Assembly: GCA_047967505.1 (NCBI GenBank)
Contig: CM106541.1
DNA from: Dipteris shenzhenensis
Lineage: Eukaryota; Polypodiophyta; Polypodiopsida; Gleicheniales
Reading direction: 5' to 3' (one strand)
Length of the DNA: 64,000 nucleotides
The notes below the pieces were generated by a model. That model was not told the DNA's origin and ran no database searches. It saw only the letters and a program-made list of their open reading frames with translations. The position numbers were made by a program, and so were the translations under genes. Shown piece after piece: positions 24,352 through 35,553 of the stretch; the stretch's first letter is position 1, and every line of letters begins with the position of its first letter.

Positions 24352-25173
24352 ATGGCTTGTTTTCCCATGATAGATATATTCCCTTTAGACTACAAAGAAT
24401 GGGAACCACTTGAGTCGTTCATTGGAAAGTTTGATGCGGTTCATGAAAATATAGGCAAGCTCTTGCATGATGGAGAGTCCTCCTCTTCTTTGCGACAAAG
24501 AAATATGTATGGTACATTGCACGTTACATTACTCCCAAAAGAAAAGCATCGTTTGGCCATCTTGAATCCATTGCAGCACCACAACTGGACGAGATTCACT
24601 ATGGCATGGAGGATGCCAAGACATTGACAACTTTCAAGGAAAAGATCAGAAAAGATATGGCCATGGCAATGAAGTTCACATTTGGATCCAAATGGTCCAG
24701 GTTATCTTGGTTTATGCCTTTGCACATTTTTGCTCAATGTTTTAAAACTATCCAAATGCATTGGTATTTAAGGATAGGTCAATAGAATGGTGATCTGTTT
24801 CGGTGTTATGCATGCAAAGATAGTGGTGGCAAGATACCACATCACACGGCAAGTATTCTATTTGGCATTCCAATATAGGCATTGGAAAAAGATAGGGGAC
24901 TCTTGGTTACCCCTTGATTCCAATGCGGAAGACACCAATGTGACTTTATCTATTGAACTTGATCGTGAAGATTTGAAGTATGTGAATGTCACCTCACAAT
25001 GGACACTCAAGGACGTGCGGGAATACCTTCTAGTCATGGAAGTCCTTCTGGAGTCTTTTATCTTTTTGTTGGATGGTAGAAGGGTGCCTAAGTGCCAAGA
25101 GAAGTGCTTGCGTAGTGAGAAATTCATCCCTCCTGCAAAATTGCAGATCACAAGTCATTTTGTGGGGAGATAA
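24352..25173 (+). pseudogene. Unrecognised protein segments with shifted frames
   Basis: Protein-like segments occur in different frames: DYKEWEPLESFIGKFDAVHEN, then KKYVWYIARYITP...IHYGMEDAKTLTTF (frame change near 24485), then a 128-codon stretch at 24787-25173 with LKYVNVTSQWTLKDVREYL, FLLDGRRVPKCQEKC and EKFIPPAKLQIT. I do not recognise the family. The frame shifts may reflect introns or decay. These pieces lead into the 25422 gene on the same strand and could be one locus. Confidence 0.3.
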
Positions 25174-25421
25174 TGTATCAATATTCAATTGAACAATGGA
25201 TTTACTCTCTTGAAAGTCAATTCAAATTGTCTCTTTCCTCTTTGTTCTTTGCATTGGTTATGAGAGTTAATTTTTATAATAGTTTTTTTTTAATTCTTTT
25301 TTATACATATAAACGAGCCTTCATACTATTGATCCTCACTTTACCTTTTCACCTTCCACACCCTCCACTCATCTTCATCCAACCACTCACTTTCTTAACA
25401 CATTCTATTACCCTCTTGACT

Positions 25422-26298
25422 ATGGACTCTGCAAGGCCTGCCTTCAATGAGTTCCTCTCCCGGACCCCACTCAACCATAGGGAGGATGAGCTCTTTGAGG
25501 TCTTTGACAAGACCTTCGATGTGCTCAGCACATACATGGGACCTAGGGAGGACTTTGAGGAGCTCATCGTCTACATGCAGACTCATTTCAAGGATTTTGC
25601 ATACCAGCTTGATGAGTCTGCAAAGAGATGGGTTCCCATTGACTACCTTTTGTTCATCCATGATTATGACTCCCGGTTTGAGAAGCGGTTGCAACGTTTC
25701 TGTGTGCAACTCCTTGAAGATGGGTTTAGGGCTGTGGACCTTGATGTCCTCATAGATCTAGGAATTGTAGGAAACACAGGCACAAAGTTCATTTCCTAGG
25801 AAATGACTTTCATTTTCCTGCTCCAGGATGGACACACGGATGAGGAAGGTTCATCCTCAAAACCTCCCACTTCCGCTACTACCTTACATGTCCCTGCAGA
25901 GGACTATGCCTTCTTTGAGGAGCTGCCAGTTGATATGCAAAGGAACCCCCCCTGATGTCCCTTCGATGGACATAGTGGAAGGTCAACAGTACCTCTTCCT
26001 CCACGACATTGAAACACTTTTCAACTTACGTGAGGATGAGGCACTGGGCATGTTATGTGGGTTTGATGTGGACACCAGCATGGAGGAGCCTGGTACCTTG
26101 GGTTATTCAGAGCAATCCCTAGAAGAATACCTTGCTACAATGCTGGCGATCATGAAATCCATAGACACAGCTATCTACCATGCCTTGCCAAATGCTATCC
26201 CCACACCCCCTCCTCAATCAGCCAAACCCCATGCCTCGTTCCAAGGTTCCATCAACATCACGCAAGAGGAGGCTATGGATTGGGACCAAGCTGATTCA
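25422..26298 (+). CDS. Unrecognised gene, truncated by copia element B
   Basis: The ATG at 25422 opens a 115-codon exon (MDSARPAFNEFL...DLGI) rich in acidic and aromatic residues. A candidate 60-bp intron (GTAGG...CTCCAG, 25767-25826) removes a TAG and joins DGHTDEEGSSSKPP...EELPVDMQRNPP. A C7 run at 25946-25952 then shifts the frame. One more C would continue into DVPSMDIVEGQQYLFLHDIETLF and on to the insertion point at 26298. The frame seems to resume at 32548 beyond element B. The function is unknown. The C7 shift may be a sequencing error. Confidence 0.4.
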
Positions 26299-26569
26299 TG
26301 TTGAGATGTCAAGCTCAGAGTCCCATCGTATCCAGGAGGATGCCAAGTGACACGTGGTTGGTATACCACGCTAGTCTAGATTTCTTTTTATCCATGTATG
26401 GTGTGGTAGGACTTATGGCTTGGACTTAGCCTATGACTTCCTTATGCTAGTCATAGTAGGTGTAGGGTTTTATCATGTTGGTGTGTGAATGAGATGTTGT
26501 TGTTGCCTCCACTACTTGTATACTCTATCCTCTCTCTCTTCTCACCTAGATCCCCCTCCCCCGTTTACA
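26299..26569 (+). repeat. 5' LTR of element B
   Basis: This 271-bp LTR starts TGTTGAGATGTC and ends GTTTACA. It matches 32279-32546 with mostly transition differences and an extra GTT. A CT-rich tract near 26528-26545 precedes the end. Confidence 0.95.
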
Positions 26570-26581
26570 TGGTATCAGAGC
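26570..26581 (+). other. Primer-binding site of element B
   Basis: TGGTATCAGAGC directly follows the 5' LTR and is complementary to initiator-Met tRNA. A leader without recognised content runs from here to gag at 27091. Confidence 0.95.
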
Positions 26582-27090
26582 TTGTTGGCTAAGGAAGAGA
26601 GAAGAGCAAGGAAGCAGTACCTGGGAGAGCAACCCCTCCGCAGTGAGGTGAAAAACCAAATTGTCTCGGATTGAGACGTCCTTCTGGGAGAAGGAAGTAT
26701 ACACGGATATACTTGTCTTTGACTGAACTTTTGCGGCCAGAATTCCGTTTCGGGAGCGTTTCGGGCACGTTTTGGGCCTTGCGAGTAGAAATCAAGCAGT
26801 TTTAAAAATATGCTATTTCTAGAAGGCGTGTTTGAACACTGGCTTCTTCAACATAGAGACGCATTTTTTAAGTGCACACAGGGTGCACAGAATCATTGTG
26901 CTTATGTTCTTATGTGTGGATGTTCATACATTCACCATCGACATTCGCTGTAGCTGCTACATTGTGTAGAATTCCGTAAAATTGTAAGTGTTGTTTCCTG
27001 TGTACAACCTTCTACATCTGTTGTTTTCCACGAACATTGTGGTACTACTACAGGTGCAAGTACATAGTTTCGAAGCTCATTTAAGGCAAG

Positions 27091-27894
27091 ATGTCAAATA
27101 ATATCACTCAAATTGTGGGTGAAAAGTTGGATAAAAGCAACTTCCAGGCATGGAGATTTCGCATGACAAACTTCCTAATGGGAAAGGGAGTATGGGACAT
27201 TGTGACTGGCAGTGATGAAGAGCCACATTTGCCAGTGCAAAATGCAACTGTGGCACAAATAAAAGCATATAAGGAATGGCATGAGAAGACATGCAGAGTC
27301 TTGCATTGGCTCAGTGTTTGTGTTTCAGATGCCATGATTGGTCACATTCAGGAATGCACAAATGCCAAGGATGCCTGGGATACACTTGTGAAGTTGTATA
27401 GTACTACAACTCTTGCATGCAAGATGCAATTGAAGCAAGAACTGAGTAATGTTAAGAAGGGGAATCTTAGCATTAATGACTATGTTCTGAAAGTGAGAAA
27501 TATTGTTGAAAAGCTGGGATCTATTGGTGTTACAGTGGAAGATGAAGATATGGTGCTGGTTGTTTTGAATGGTCTTGGTAAAGACTATACATCCTTTCAG
27601 ACATCTATTGGCGTTCGTGAGACATTTCCATCTTTCAATGACCTGGTTGCCATGTTGATCAGTGAAGAGCTTCGTATTGGAGCTGATAGCTCATCCAACA
27701 AAAATGAAGAACAGGCTTTTTACTCCAATCGCAGTCGTGGACGTGACTGGGGTCACTATGGCAGAGGCAGGGGGAGAAATAATAATGATGCCTATGCACG
27801 TAATGCAAATAATGATGCAAGGCCTACACGAGGATGTGGAAGAGATTGTTTTTATTATGGCAAAAGTGGTCATTATGCTAAGGACTGTTATTAA
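27091..27894 (+). CDS. Copia gag of element B, ending early
   Basis: The 267-codon frame from the ATG at 27091 contains the gag N-terminus (KLDKSNFQAWRFRMTNFLMGKG), the UBN2-type core (AKDAWDTLVKLYSTTT, KMQLKQELSNV, LNGLGKDYTSFQTSIG), an Arg/Gly/Asn-rich tail and a knuckle CFYYGKSGHYAKDC. The TAA at 27892 follows the knuckle. Element C has AAA at this codon (62203 region), so the stop is an A-to-T change and pol was once continuous. The second knuckle Cys is Tyr, as in A and C. Confidence 0.9.
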   Translation: MSNNITQIVGEKLDKSNFQAWRFRMTNFLMGKGVWDIVTGSDEEPHLPVQNATVAQIKAYKEWHEKTCRVLHWLSVCVSDAMIGHIQECTNAKDAWDTLVKLYSTTTLACKMQLKQELSNVKKGNLSINDYVLKVRNIVEKLGSIGVTVEDEDMVLVVLNGLGKDYTSFQTSIGVRETFPSFNDLVAMLISEELRIGADSSSNKNEEQAFYSNRSRGRDWGHYGRGRGRNNNDAYARNANNDARPTRGCGRDCFYYGKSGHYAKDCY

Positions 27895-29012
27895 AAACAA
27901 GCAGATATTAGAAATGGAAAGTTACAACATGGGAATTGTGCATCTAGTACTCACGATGATTGTTCAGAAAAGTTATTTGCGATGCAACAGAAGATGCACT
28001 CTACTACTATGCAGGATGATATGTGTGATGATGTATGGTATGTGGACTCAGGTGCATCAAATCACATGCCGTGGGAACTGTTTTAAAGAATTGGATGCAA
28101 TGCATACACTTGGTTATGTTGAGACAGGTGATGATACACTCCACCCTATTGAGCATATGGGTAGAGTACCACTTGTAATGCAGGATGGAAAAGTTAAGCA
28201 TTTGGAAGATGTGTTGTATGTGCCCACGATCACCAAGAACCTTGTGTCTGTAGGTCAAATGGCTGACCAAGGGTTGCAAGTATGGTTTAATTCTCATGGA
28301 GTATTTGTGGAAGATTTGAAAAAAAAATGCAAACTTGTGACCAAGGGGGAGAAGAAAGGCAGATTATTCACTTTGGATGTGACTATGCCTAGTGCAGAAA
28401 CAGCCATGTATGTTGATGAATCGAAGGTGATAAATGACATAGATATTTGGCATAAGCGGATTGGACATGCAAACATGAAGAGGCTGAAATCTATGCAATC
28501 TAGTGGTGTTGTGACAAGACTACCCAAGTTTAAGAACAATGCCATAGTGAAGGTGTGTGCAGCTTGTCAATTTGGAAAGCAAGCAAGGCATAGATTTATG
28601 CATCATGAGATAGAGAGCAGCAAGCCTCTAGAGATTATTCATAGTGATGTGTAGACTACAGATACTATGACCATAGGTGGATGCTATTATTTTGTGACTT
28701 TCATTGATGATTATAGTCGCAAAGTTTGGGTGTATTTCATGAAGGCAAAGTCTGAGGTGTTTGGATACTTTCAAGAATTCAAAGCCATGGTTGAGAAGGA
28801 GACAGGTCTACAAATCAAATGCCTACAATCTGATAATGGGCGAGAATATACCTCACATGCATTTTCAAATTTTCTAAAAAGGAATGGTATTGTAAGGCAC
28901 AAATCTTGTAGGTATACACCCCAACAAAATGGTGTGGCGGAGAGAAAGAATTGTCATATTGCAAAAGTTGCTAGAGCTCTCATGAATGAGAGACAGATAC
29001 CAAATGAGCTTT

Positions 29013-31063
29013 GGGGTGAGGCAGTGTCTACTACCATATATATTATCAATCGCACACCAACTGCAGCGGTACACAATATCACACCAGAGGAGAGATATAG
29101 TGGCAAGAAGCCAGATCTATCACATTTGAAGGTTTTTGGTTGCATATGTTATGTGCATGTTCCAGATGAGTTGCAGACTAAGTTGGATGCAAAGGCTGAG
29201 AAATGTATCTTTTTGGGATACTCATTGGAGCATAAGGGGTACAGATGTTAGAACCCCATCACATGCAAGCTAAGGATCAGCCATGATGTGGTTTTTGATG
29301 AGCTTGCAAGTTGGTATGCATTGCCTCCTATAGTAGTTGATGATGGAAAGCCTGCAGAGAATGTTGATAGGAATCCTATTGCTAAGAGTGTTACAATTTC
29401 AGGGCCTAGTGAGGCTAGTTCTAGCTCTTCCACTTCACCATGGAGTGGTAGTCTGAGAAATTCAGCAGATAAGAGTGGATCAGCCCATGCAAATAGCCCA
29501 AGGAAGGGCAAGGAAAAGATTGCAGAACAGGGTGGTACATCACGTGTAGGGGGAGAGTCAAGTGACTCAAACATGAGCTTGGATGAGGAGCTTGGAATTC
29601 CCAAAGTTACTACACCTGGTGTTAGGAAATCCACAAGGGTACGATACCCAGTGGATAGGCTGACATATGATGGGCTCAGTGCCATACATTATGCTTATAT
29701 GGTTAAGGTACTTCAGGTGATAGAGCCTTAAATATTTGAGGATGCTATGGGTAATGCAGAATGGGAGTCTTCCATGGACGAAGAGATGGATACCTTAGAT
29801 GCCAACAAAACATGGAAGTTGGTTGATTTGCCTACAGGAAAGAAACCCATTGGCTACAAATGGGTTTACAAAGTGAAAAGAAACTCAGATGGAAGTGTGA
29901 GCAGGTACAAGGCACGACCTGTTGCAAAGGGATATGCACAAGAGTATGGCATTGACTATGAAGAGACTTTTAGTCCTGTTGCTAAGATGAGTACAGTGAG
30001 GTGTGTCATTGCTTTAGCAGCGAGTAAGGGCTGGTCTTGGGGTGAGGCAGTGTCTACTGCCATATATATTATCAATCGCACACCAACTGCAGTGGTACAT
30101 AATATCACACCAGAGGAGAGATATAGTGGCAAGAAGCCAGATCTATCACATTTGAAGGTTTTTGGTTGCATATGTTATGTGCATGTTCCAGATGAGTTGG
30201 GACTAAGTTGGATGCAAAGGCTGAGAAATGTATCTTTTTGGGATACTCATTGGAGCATAAGGGGTACAGATGTTATAACCCCATCACACGCAAGCTAAGG
30301 ATCAGCCGTGATATGGTTTTTGATGAGCTTGCAAGTTGGTATGCATTGCCTCCTATAGTAGTTGATGATGGAAAGCCTACAGAGAATGTTGATAGGAATC
30401 CTATTGCTGAGACTGTTACAATTTCAGGGCCTAGTGAGGCTAGTTCTAGCTCTTCCACTTCACCATGGAGTGGTAGTCTAAGAAATTCAGTAGATAAGAG
30501 TGGATCAGCCCATGCAAATAGCCCAAGGAAGGGCAAGGAAAAGATTGCAGAACAGGGTGGTACATCACGTGTAGGGGGAGAGTCAAGTGACTCAGACATG
30601 AGCTTGGATGAGGAGCTTGGAATTCCCAAAGTTACTTCACCTGGTGTTAGGAAATCCACAAGGGTACGATACCCAGTGGATAGGCTGACATATGATGGGC
30701 TCAGTGCCATACATTATGCTTATATGGTTAAGGTACTTGAGGTGACAGAGCCTACAATATTTGAGGATGCTATGGGTAATGCAGAATGGGAGTCTGCCAT
30801 GGACGAAGAGATGGATGCCTTAGATGCCAACAAAACATGGGAGTTGGTTGATTTGCCTGCAGGAAAGAAACCCATTGGCTACAAATGGGTTTACAAAGTG
30901 AAAAGAAACTCAGATGGAAGTGTGAGCAGGTACAAGGCACGACTTGTTGCAAAGGGATATGCACAAGAGTATGGCATTGACTATGAAGAGACTTTTAGTC
31001 CTGTTGCTAAGATGAGTACAGTGAGGTGTGTCATTGCTTTAGCAACGAGTAAGGGCTGGTCTT
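29013..31063 (+). repeat. Tandem duplication of about 1.03 kb within pol of element B
   Basis: Copy 1 (29013-30038) and copy 2 (30039-31063) both run from GGGGTGAGGCAGTG to AAGGGCTGGTCTT. The junction (GGTCTT then GGGGTG) shows CTT microhomology with both original flanks (GAGCTTTGGGG and GGTCTTTATA). A single base lost in copy 2 (TTGCAGAC to TTGGGAC) shifts its frame. The copies are very similar, so the event is recent relative to the element. Confidence 0.92.
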
Positions 31064-32270
31064 TATATCAGATGGATGTTAAAAATGCCTTCTTACATGG
31101 TGATTTGCATGAGGAAGTGTACATGGAGCAGCCACAGGGTTATGTACATCCATAGTATCCATAGAAGGTATGCAAATTGGTGAAGGCATTGTATGGCTTG
31201 AAGCAGGCAACAAGGCAATGGTTTGAAAAGATAAGTGGTTATTTTATTTCTATTGGATTTCAGGTTTCACCTGCTGATCCCTCTTTATTTGTGAGGAAAT
31301 CAGCCCATGGCATGATTGTGTTAGTACTTTATGTGGATGATCTCATATTGGCAGGTGATAGTGTTGTTGAGATCTGTGAAATCAAGCAACAACTTGGAAG
31401 CAGGTTTGAGATGAAAGACTTGGGAGAGTTGCACTATTTTCTTGGTATTGAAGTCATTAGATCCACAGATGGAATATGGCTTATGCAAAGGCAATATGCA
31501 TTGGACATGTTGTCTAGATTTGGCATGACAGGTTGCAAACCCATCACCACGCCTTTGGAGGTGAATGGGAAGTTGACACAAGATGGGGGAGAGTTGATAG
31601 ATGATGTTACCATGTATAGATGCATGGTTGGGAGCTTGATATAGATGACTATTACAAGGCCAGACCTCAGTTATGTAGTTGGGTTGGTTAGTCAGTTCAT
31701 GAAGGCTCCATAGAAGCCCCATTTGGATTCAATCAGACGGATTATGCGATTCAGTCAGTATGGTTTGTTTTATGCTTATGGTAGTGATTTGCATTTGTCT
31801 GGCTATACAAATGCTGATTGGGCTGAGAGCCCTGATGACAGGAGATCCACAAGTGGTTATTCCTTTACACTTGGTAGTGGTGTAGTGAGCTGGAGCTCAA
31901 AGAAGCAACCCACTGTTGCTCTTTCTACCACTGAGGCAGAGTATAGAGGAGCTGCACTTCGGCATGTGAGATTGATTGGCTATGCATGCTCCTACATTCT
32001 CTTGATATTGTGGTGGATTATGCAGTTGTCCTTTATTGTGACAACATGAGCAATATAAAGCTCTCTAGCAATCCGGTTTTTCATGCCAGGACCAAACATA
32101 TTGAGGTCCATTACCATTTCATACGGGAGAAGGTCATTGCAGGTGAGATTGACCTTCAACATGTCAGCACTACTATGCAGCTGGCTGGCATCTTCACAAA
32201 GTCCTTGGGTACAGAGAAGTTCCAACAGTTTAGGAACTCACTTGGTGTTATGTCTATTGATGTGAGCTTG

Positions 32271-32278
32271 AGGGGGAG
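32271..32278 (+). other. Polypurine tract of element B
   Basis: AGGGGGAG directly before the 3' LTR, within the C-terminal RNase H codons, as in element A. Confidence 0.85.
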
Positions 32279-32546
32279 TGTTGAGATATCAAGCTCAGAG
32301 TCTCGTCGTATCCAGGAGGATGCCGAGTGACACGTGGTTGGTATACCACACTAGTCTAGATTTCTTTTTATCCATGTATGGTGTGGTAGGACTTATGGCT
32401 TGGACTAGGCCTATGACTTCCTTATGCTAGTCATAGTAGGTGTAGGGTTTTATCATGTTGGTGTGTGAATGAGATGTTGTTGCCTCCACTACTTGTATAC
32501 TCTATCCTCTCTCTCTTCTCACCTAGATCCCCCTCCCCTGTTTACA
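32279..32546 (+). repeat. 3' LTR of element B
   Basis: This 268-bp repeat runs from TGTTGAGATATC to GTTTACA and should carry the polyadenylation site. Differences from the 5' LTR are mostly C/T or A/G transitions. Confidence 0.95.
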
Positions 32547-33053
32547 ATATGATGAGTATAATTGAATCATTCTTGTGATATCTTCTAGCTTACGCCATTT
32601 CTTTTGGTTTGCTAATTGAATGTTGTTACATTGCCGCAGGAAGTGGTGGAAGTGGATGAATTTTGTGCTTGAAGAGGCCAAACACGAACTGTGTTTGGTC
32701 GTGATGAAGCACTGGCACACTATCTTGGCCAAGCACCTGGCCAGATAGTTGTGTTTCATAGAAAATTTTCCCCAAGAGGACAATCGGAGCTGCTTAAGTG
32801 CAAAGCCCTTTCGAGGGTGATAGGGCATTCCAATATTAATCGGAATGCAAACAAAGTTATTCTAGTGCATCGTGCGGCAGCCCTGAATGCATTTGCTATC
32901 AATATCCATGGAATGGGATTAACAGCAAGTGCAAAAGTGCTAGGCACCGATGGAAGTTGCGAAGCCCTCACATCTAATTTTTGGGATAGGAGATTATTAG
33001 GGAGATCGAAGGAAATAGTTGCCAATGCCATGAAGCACAAGAACAGATTGTAG
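32547..33053 (+). CDS. 3' exon(s) of the gene interrupted by element B
   Basis: The frame left at 26298 (...DWDQADS) can resume at 32548 as YDE, enter a GT-AG intron (32556-32639, GTATAATT to TTGCCGCAG) and continue to a TAG at 32746-32748 (KWWKWMNFVLEEAK...). An alternative frame, 32691-33053, is open for 120 codons (GQIVVFHRKFSPRGQSELLKC, ending KHKNRL), and its composition looks equally protein-like. A frameshift may separate the two. No domain was recognised. Downstream sequence to 33180 is T/G-rich like a plant 3' untranslated region. Confidence 0.35.
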
Positions 33054-33372
33054 TCCAATGTATATCTTTTGTAATGGATACTATTTTGTAATAGAAACAT
33101 TCTTGTAAAGGATACTCTTGCAATGTATATTCTTGTTCAATGGAGACTTTGTTGTATTGAATACTTTGTATCAATGTTTGTACTTGTGTGCTTTAAGTCC
33201 TATCTCATTTTCTTTACTCTGCCAATGAATATTACTTTTCTATACATGCAATTAGAAAAATGCACTTGCATATTCCTTTCCCAATCTTGAAATTTTGCTT
33301 TACAAATTGTGTCTAGTAAAACAGTAGAACGGGAAAGTGCTAGTAATAGGTTTTTCTTCCCAGAGAAGTCAA

Positions 33373-33441
33373 AACCCACCACGGCGTGACCAGAACCAGT
33401 CCAAGGCTGATGGACTGGGTCTGGTCGTGCCGTGGTAGGTT
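33373..33441 (+). repeat. 69-bp GC-rich hairpin 1
   Basis: 31-base arms (AACCCACCACGGCGTGACC... and its partner ending GTGGTAGGTT) flank a 7-base loop. About 27 of 31 positions pair, plus two G-U pairs. It stands out in AT-rich sequence and has a paralogue at 33898-33966. Confidence 0.85.
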
Positions 33442-33468
33442 TGCATGTTTTTGGCTTTTTCATCCCTT

Positions 33469-34190
33469 GGTGAACATTTTTTCATTCTATCACAACTCCT
33501 AGTTATGCATAGAAACTATGATACTTTAAATTTTTACAACAAATCATTGATCAACACCAGTGAGTGAAAATAACTGAGATTGAAAATTGAAAATATATTG
33601 CATGAAAAGAAAGGTGATTTATATTACATGAAGAATGCTAAAAATAGTTTATTGTACCTTAAAAAAACTGAAATTTTTTTGCCTCTTTTAACCTTGGTGA
33701 ACATTTTTTTATTCTATCACAACTCCTAGTTATGCATAAAAACTATGATACTTGAAATTTTGACAAAAAATCATTGATCAACAGCAATGAGTGCAAATAA
33801 CTGAGATTGTAAATTGAAAATATATTGCCTGAAAAGAAAGCTGATATATTTTACATGAAGAATGCTTAAAATAGTTTGTTGTACCCAAAAAAATCATAAC
33901 CCGCCACGGCGCGACCAAACCCACTCCAATGCTAGTGGAATAGGTCTGGTCATGCCATGGTGGGTTTTCCTTTTTTTGTCTCTTTCAAGCCTTTTTTATT
34001 CTATCACAGCTCCTACTTATGCATAAAATCTGTGATACTTGAAAATGTGACAATAAATCAAGAATCAACACCAATGTTTTCAAATAAATGAGATAGGAAA
34101 CTGCATATATATTGCATGAATCAACACCAAGAATGCGAAAAACTGAGATATGAAATTGCTTATATATTGCATGGAAAGAAAGTCAAGATT
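33469..34190 (+). repeat. Three-copy tandem repeat around the hairpins
   Basis: A block beginning ATTCTATCACAACTCCTAGT and including TATGCATA.AAA.TATGATACTT, ATCAACACCA and ATATATTGCATGAAAAGAAAG occurs at about 33482-33660, 33712-33890 and 33999-34190 (last copy divergent, with an inner duplication). The 69-bp hairpins precede copy 1 and fall between copies 2 and 3. No gene is seen. Confidence 0.75.
33898..33966 (+). repeat. 69-bp GC-rich hairpin 2
   Basis: Same length and position in the tandem unit as 33373-33441, with arms AACCCGCCACGGCGCGACC... and ...GGTCATGCCATGGTGGGTT. Several changes in one arm are not matched in the other, so pairing is somewhat weaker. Confidence 0.8.
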
Positions 34191-34271
34191 ACAATGCCTC
34201 CAAGGCAACATAGGATGAAAATGATAAATAAGAGGCCTCCAGGGCATCATTGGGAAATAGTGATCCTAATC

Positions 34272-35254
34272 CTAATGCCTAAGGGTAGGGTCAGAGCGAA
34301 TGCGATTCACTAGGTGGAGGTCCCTGTCCATCAGTGTCACTCGCTTGGCATGGATGGCACACAAGTTTGCATCCTCAAAAATACTTTTGGCCATCTGCTC
34401 TACAGCTTCCTGTATCGCCCCTAGTGCAACTGCACTCCACCGCACTTCCCACTTCAGTGACTGGGAGATCTCACGCACTACACGTTGGAATGCAGCACAG
34501 GGGATAACATTGTCGACAGTCATCTGAAACTTCCTGATTTCTTGAAGGGCCTTCACACCAGGCTTCCTTCGTCTCTTGACCTTTGGAATGAGGGGTGGCT
34601 TTGGTGTGTTGGTCCATGGCCTCTTGTTGTTCTTGAACTTTTTCCTGCACTCTTCTCTTCCCTGCACCTCAGCCGTTTCCTGAGCTTTCTGTGCCATCTC
34701 CTTCTCGTACAGCTCCCTACAGTTAGCAGGAGTGGTCTTCGTCCTAACATGCTTCAACTGCACAGGTACAGCTGGTTCTAAAGGAGAGGCAGCAAGGGAT
34801 GCTGCAACCTGAGCAGCAGCCTGAAAGGTGAGTACTTCCACTGTTTGCTGGAGAGTAGGAAGAACTGGTGCAACAATGGACTTCCTTGTTGTCTGCTTCG
34901 TGGGCACGGTGGAACCAAGGTCCTGAATGTCTCCTAGGCCTTCAAATAGGTTCTGCTCCTCATTTTGGGAGAGGGGAGTCAGGATTGGGTAGTGGGGGAG
35001 GGGATTGAGGAGGAGGATGGGGGACAGTGTGGGAGTCAAGACTAGGCAAAGGGGGAGGGAGTGGACGAGGAGAATGTGGTGGGGTGGTGTTGGTCTAAGG
35101 AGTCCATAGTAGAGGAGGATGCAGAGGTGGAAGAGTTTGCTGTGGAGTATGAGGATGTGGCAGATTGATGATGTTGGGGAGAGGAAGGAGGCTGGGGAGC
35201 TAATGGTCTACCAATGAATCTAATTCTAGCCATAATAAGAAGTATGGGGCACAA
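34272..35254 (-). CDS. Histone H3-like protein with long N-terminal extension
   Basis: A 255-codon frame (34272-35039, entered by a non-ATG codon) ends in a clear H3 fold: RRRKPGVKALQEIRKFQ, FQRVVREISQ, VRWSAVALGAIQEA, then FEDANLCAIHAKRVTLM and a divergent end (NRIRSDPTLRH). About 110 residues upstream is TKQTTRKS, resembling the H3 tail around K4 and K9. Between them lies an Ala/Gln- and Lys/Glu-rich linker. A Pro/Ser-rich frame starting MARIRFIGRPL (ATG at 35230) lies upstream in a different frame and may be the true start, requiring a frameshift or splice. The RW.A.AL pattern in helix 2 recalls centromeric H3, but the C-terminus does not. It may be a variant, a captured gene or a pseudogene. 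Confidence 0.65.
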
Positions 35255-35553
35255 GTCCCTTTAAAAGACCATTTAACCCCTCTTTTAAGGACCCCATGCA
35301 CAAAACCTAATTCAGATGGACGTTTTGGCCCCTTCCTGCCCCCTCATCCTACCGCCAACCCTTCCCATGACTATGCTTGCGACCTCGCCCCCCCGTCACG
35401 AGTGCAAACACAATTTTTTTTTTGCACATTCTCGTTTGAACTATTCAGAATATGAACCATTGCATCACAGAGCCATGTACAAACACTTAATTCAATGCAA
35501 GAGCATGTAAGAAAATCCATTTTATTCATGAGAGCGCCAAATACAATTCATCC

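Larger units (their letters stand above)
27895..32330 (+). pseudogene. Copia pol of element B, disrupted and partly duplicated
   Basis: Protease (WYVDSGASNH, near 28036-28065) is followed by a 5-base deletion relative to element C that shifts the frame. Integrase runs 28130-29700, with a W-to-TAG at 28652 and TAG at 29249. Reverse transcriptase begins near 29747 (NKTWKLVDLP) but at about 30037 jumps back to integrase (WGEAVSTAIYIINRT). Integrase tail and RT then repeat, continuing through [17 protein letters not shown] and LGELHYFLGIEV to RNase H (NADWAE, KKQPTVALSTTEAEYR, HIEVHYHFIREK). The end reads through the polypurine tract into the LTR. Confidence 0.95.
26299..32546 (+). mobile_element. 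Ty1/copia LTR retrotransposon (element B) with internal duplication
   Basis: The 6248-bp element has LTRs 26299-26569 and 32279-32546 (about seven substitutions plus one 3-base indel), a primer-binding site and a polypurine tract. Gag and the pol domains are in copia order. It is longer than A because about 1.03 kb of integrase-to-RT sequence is tandemly duplicated (29013-31063). Flanks read ATTCA and ATATG, so no five-base target duplication is present. Many stops and frameshifts mark it as dead. LTR ends (TGTTGAGATRTC) and gag resemble element A, so the families are related. Confidence 0.95.

Noticed and set aside
29248-29685. 145-codon minus-strand frame, repeated at 30273-30710 and 63561-63998
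   Set aside because: It is the antisense shadow of the conserved copia integrase tail in elements B and C, and repeats because the element repeats.
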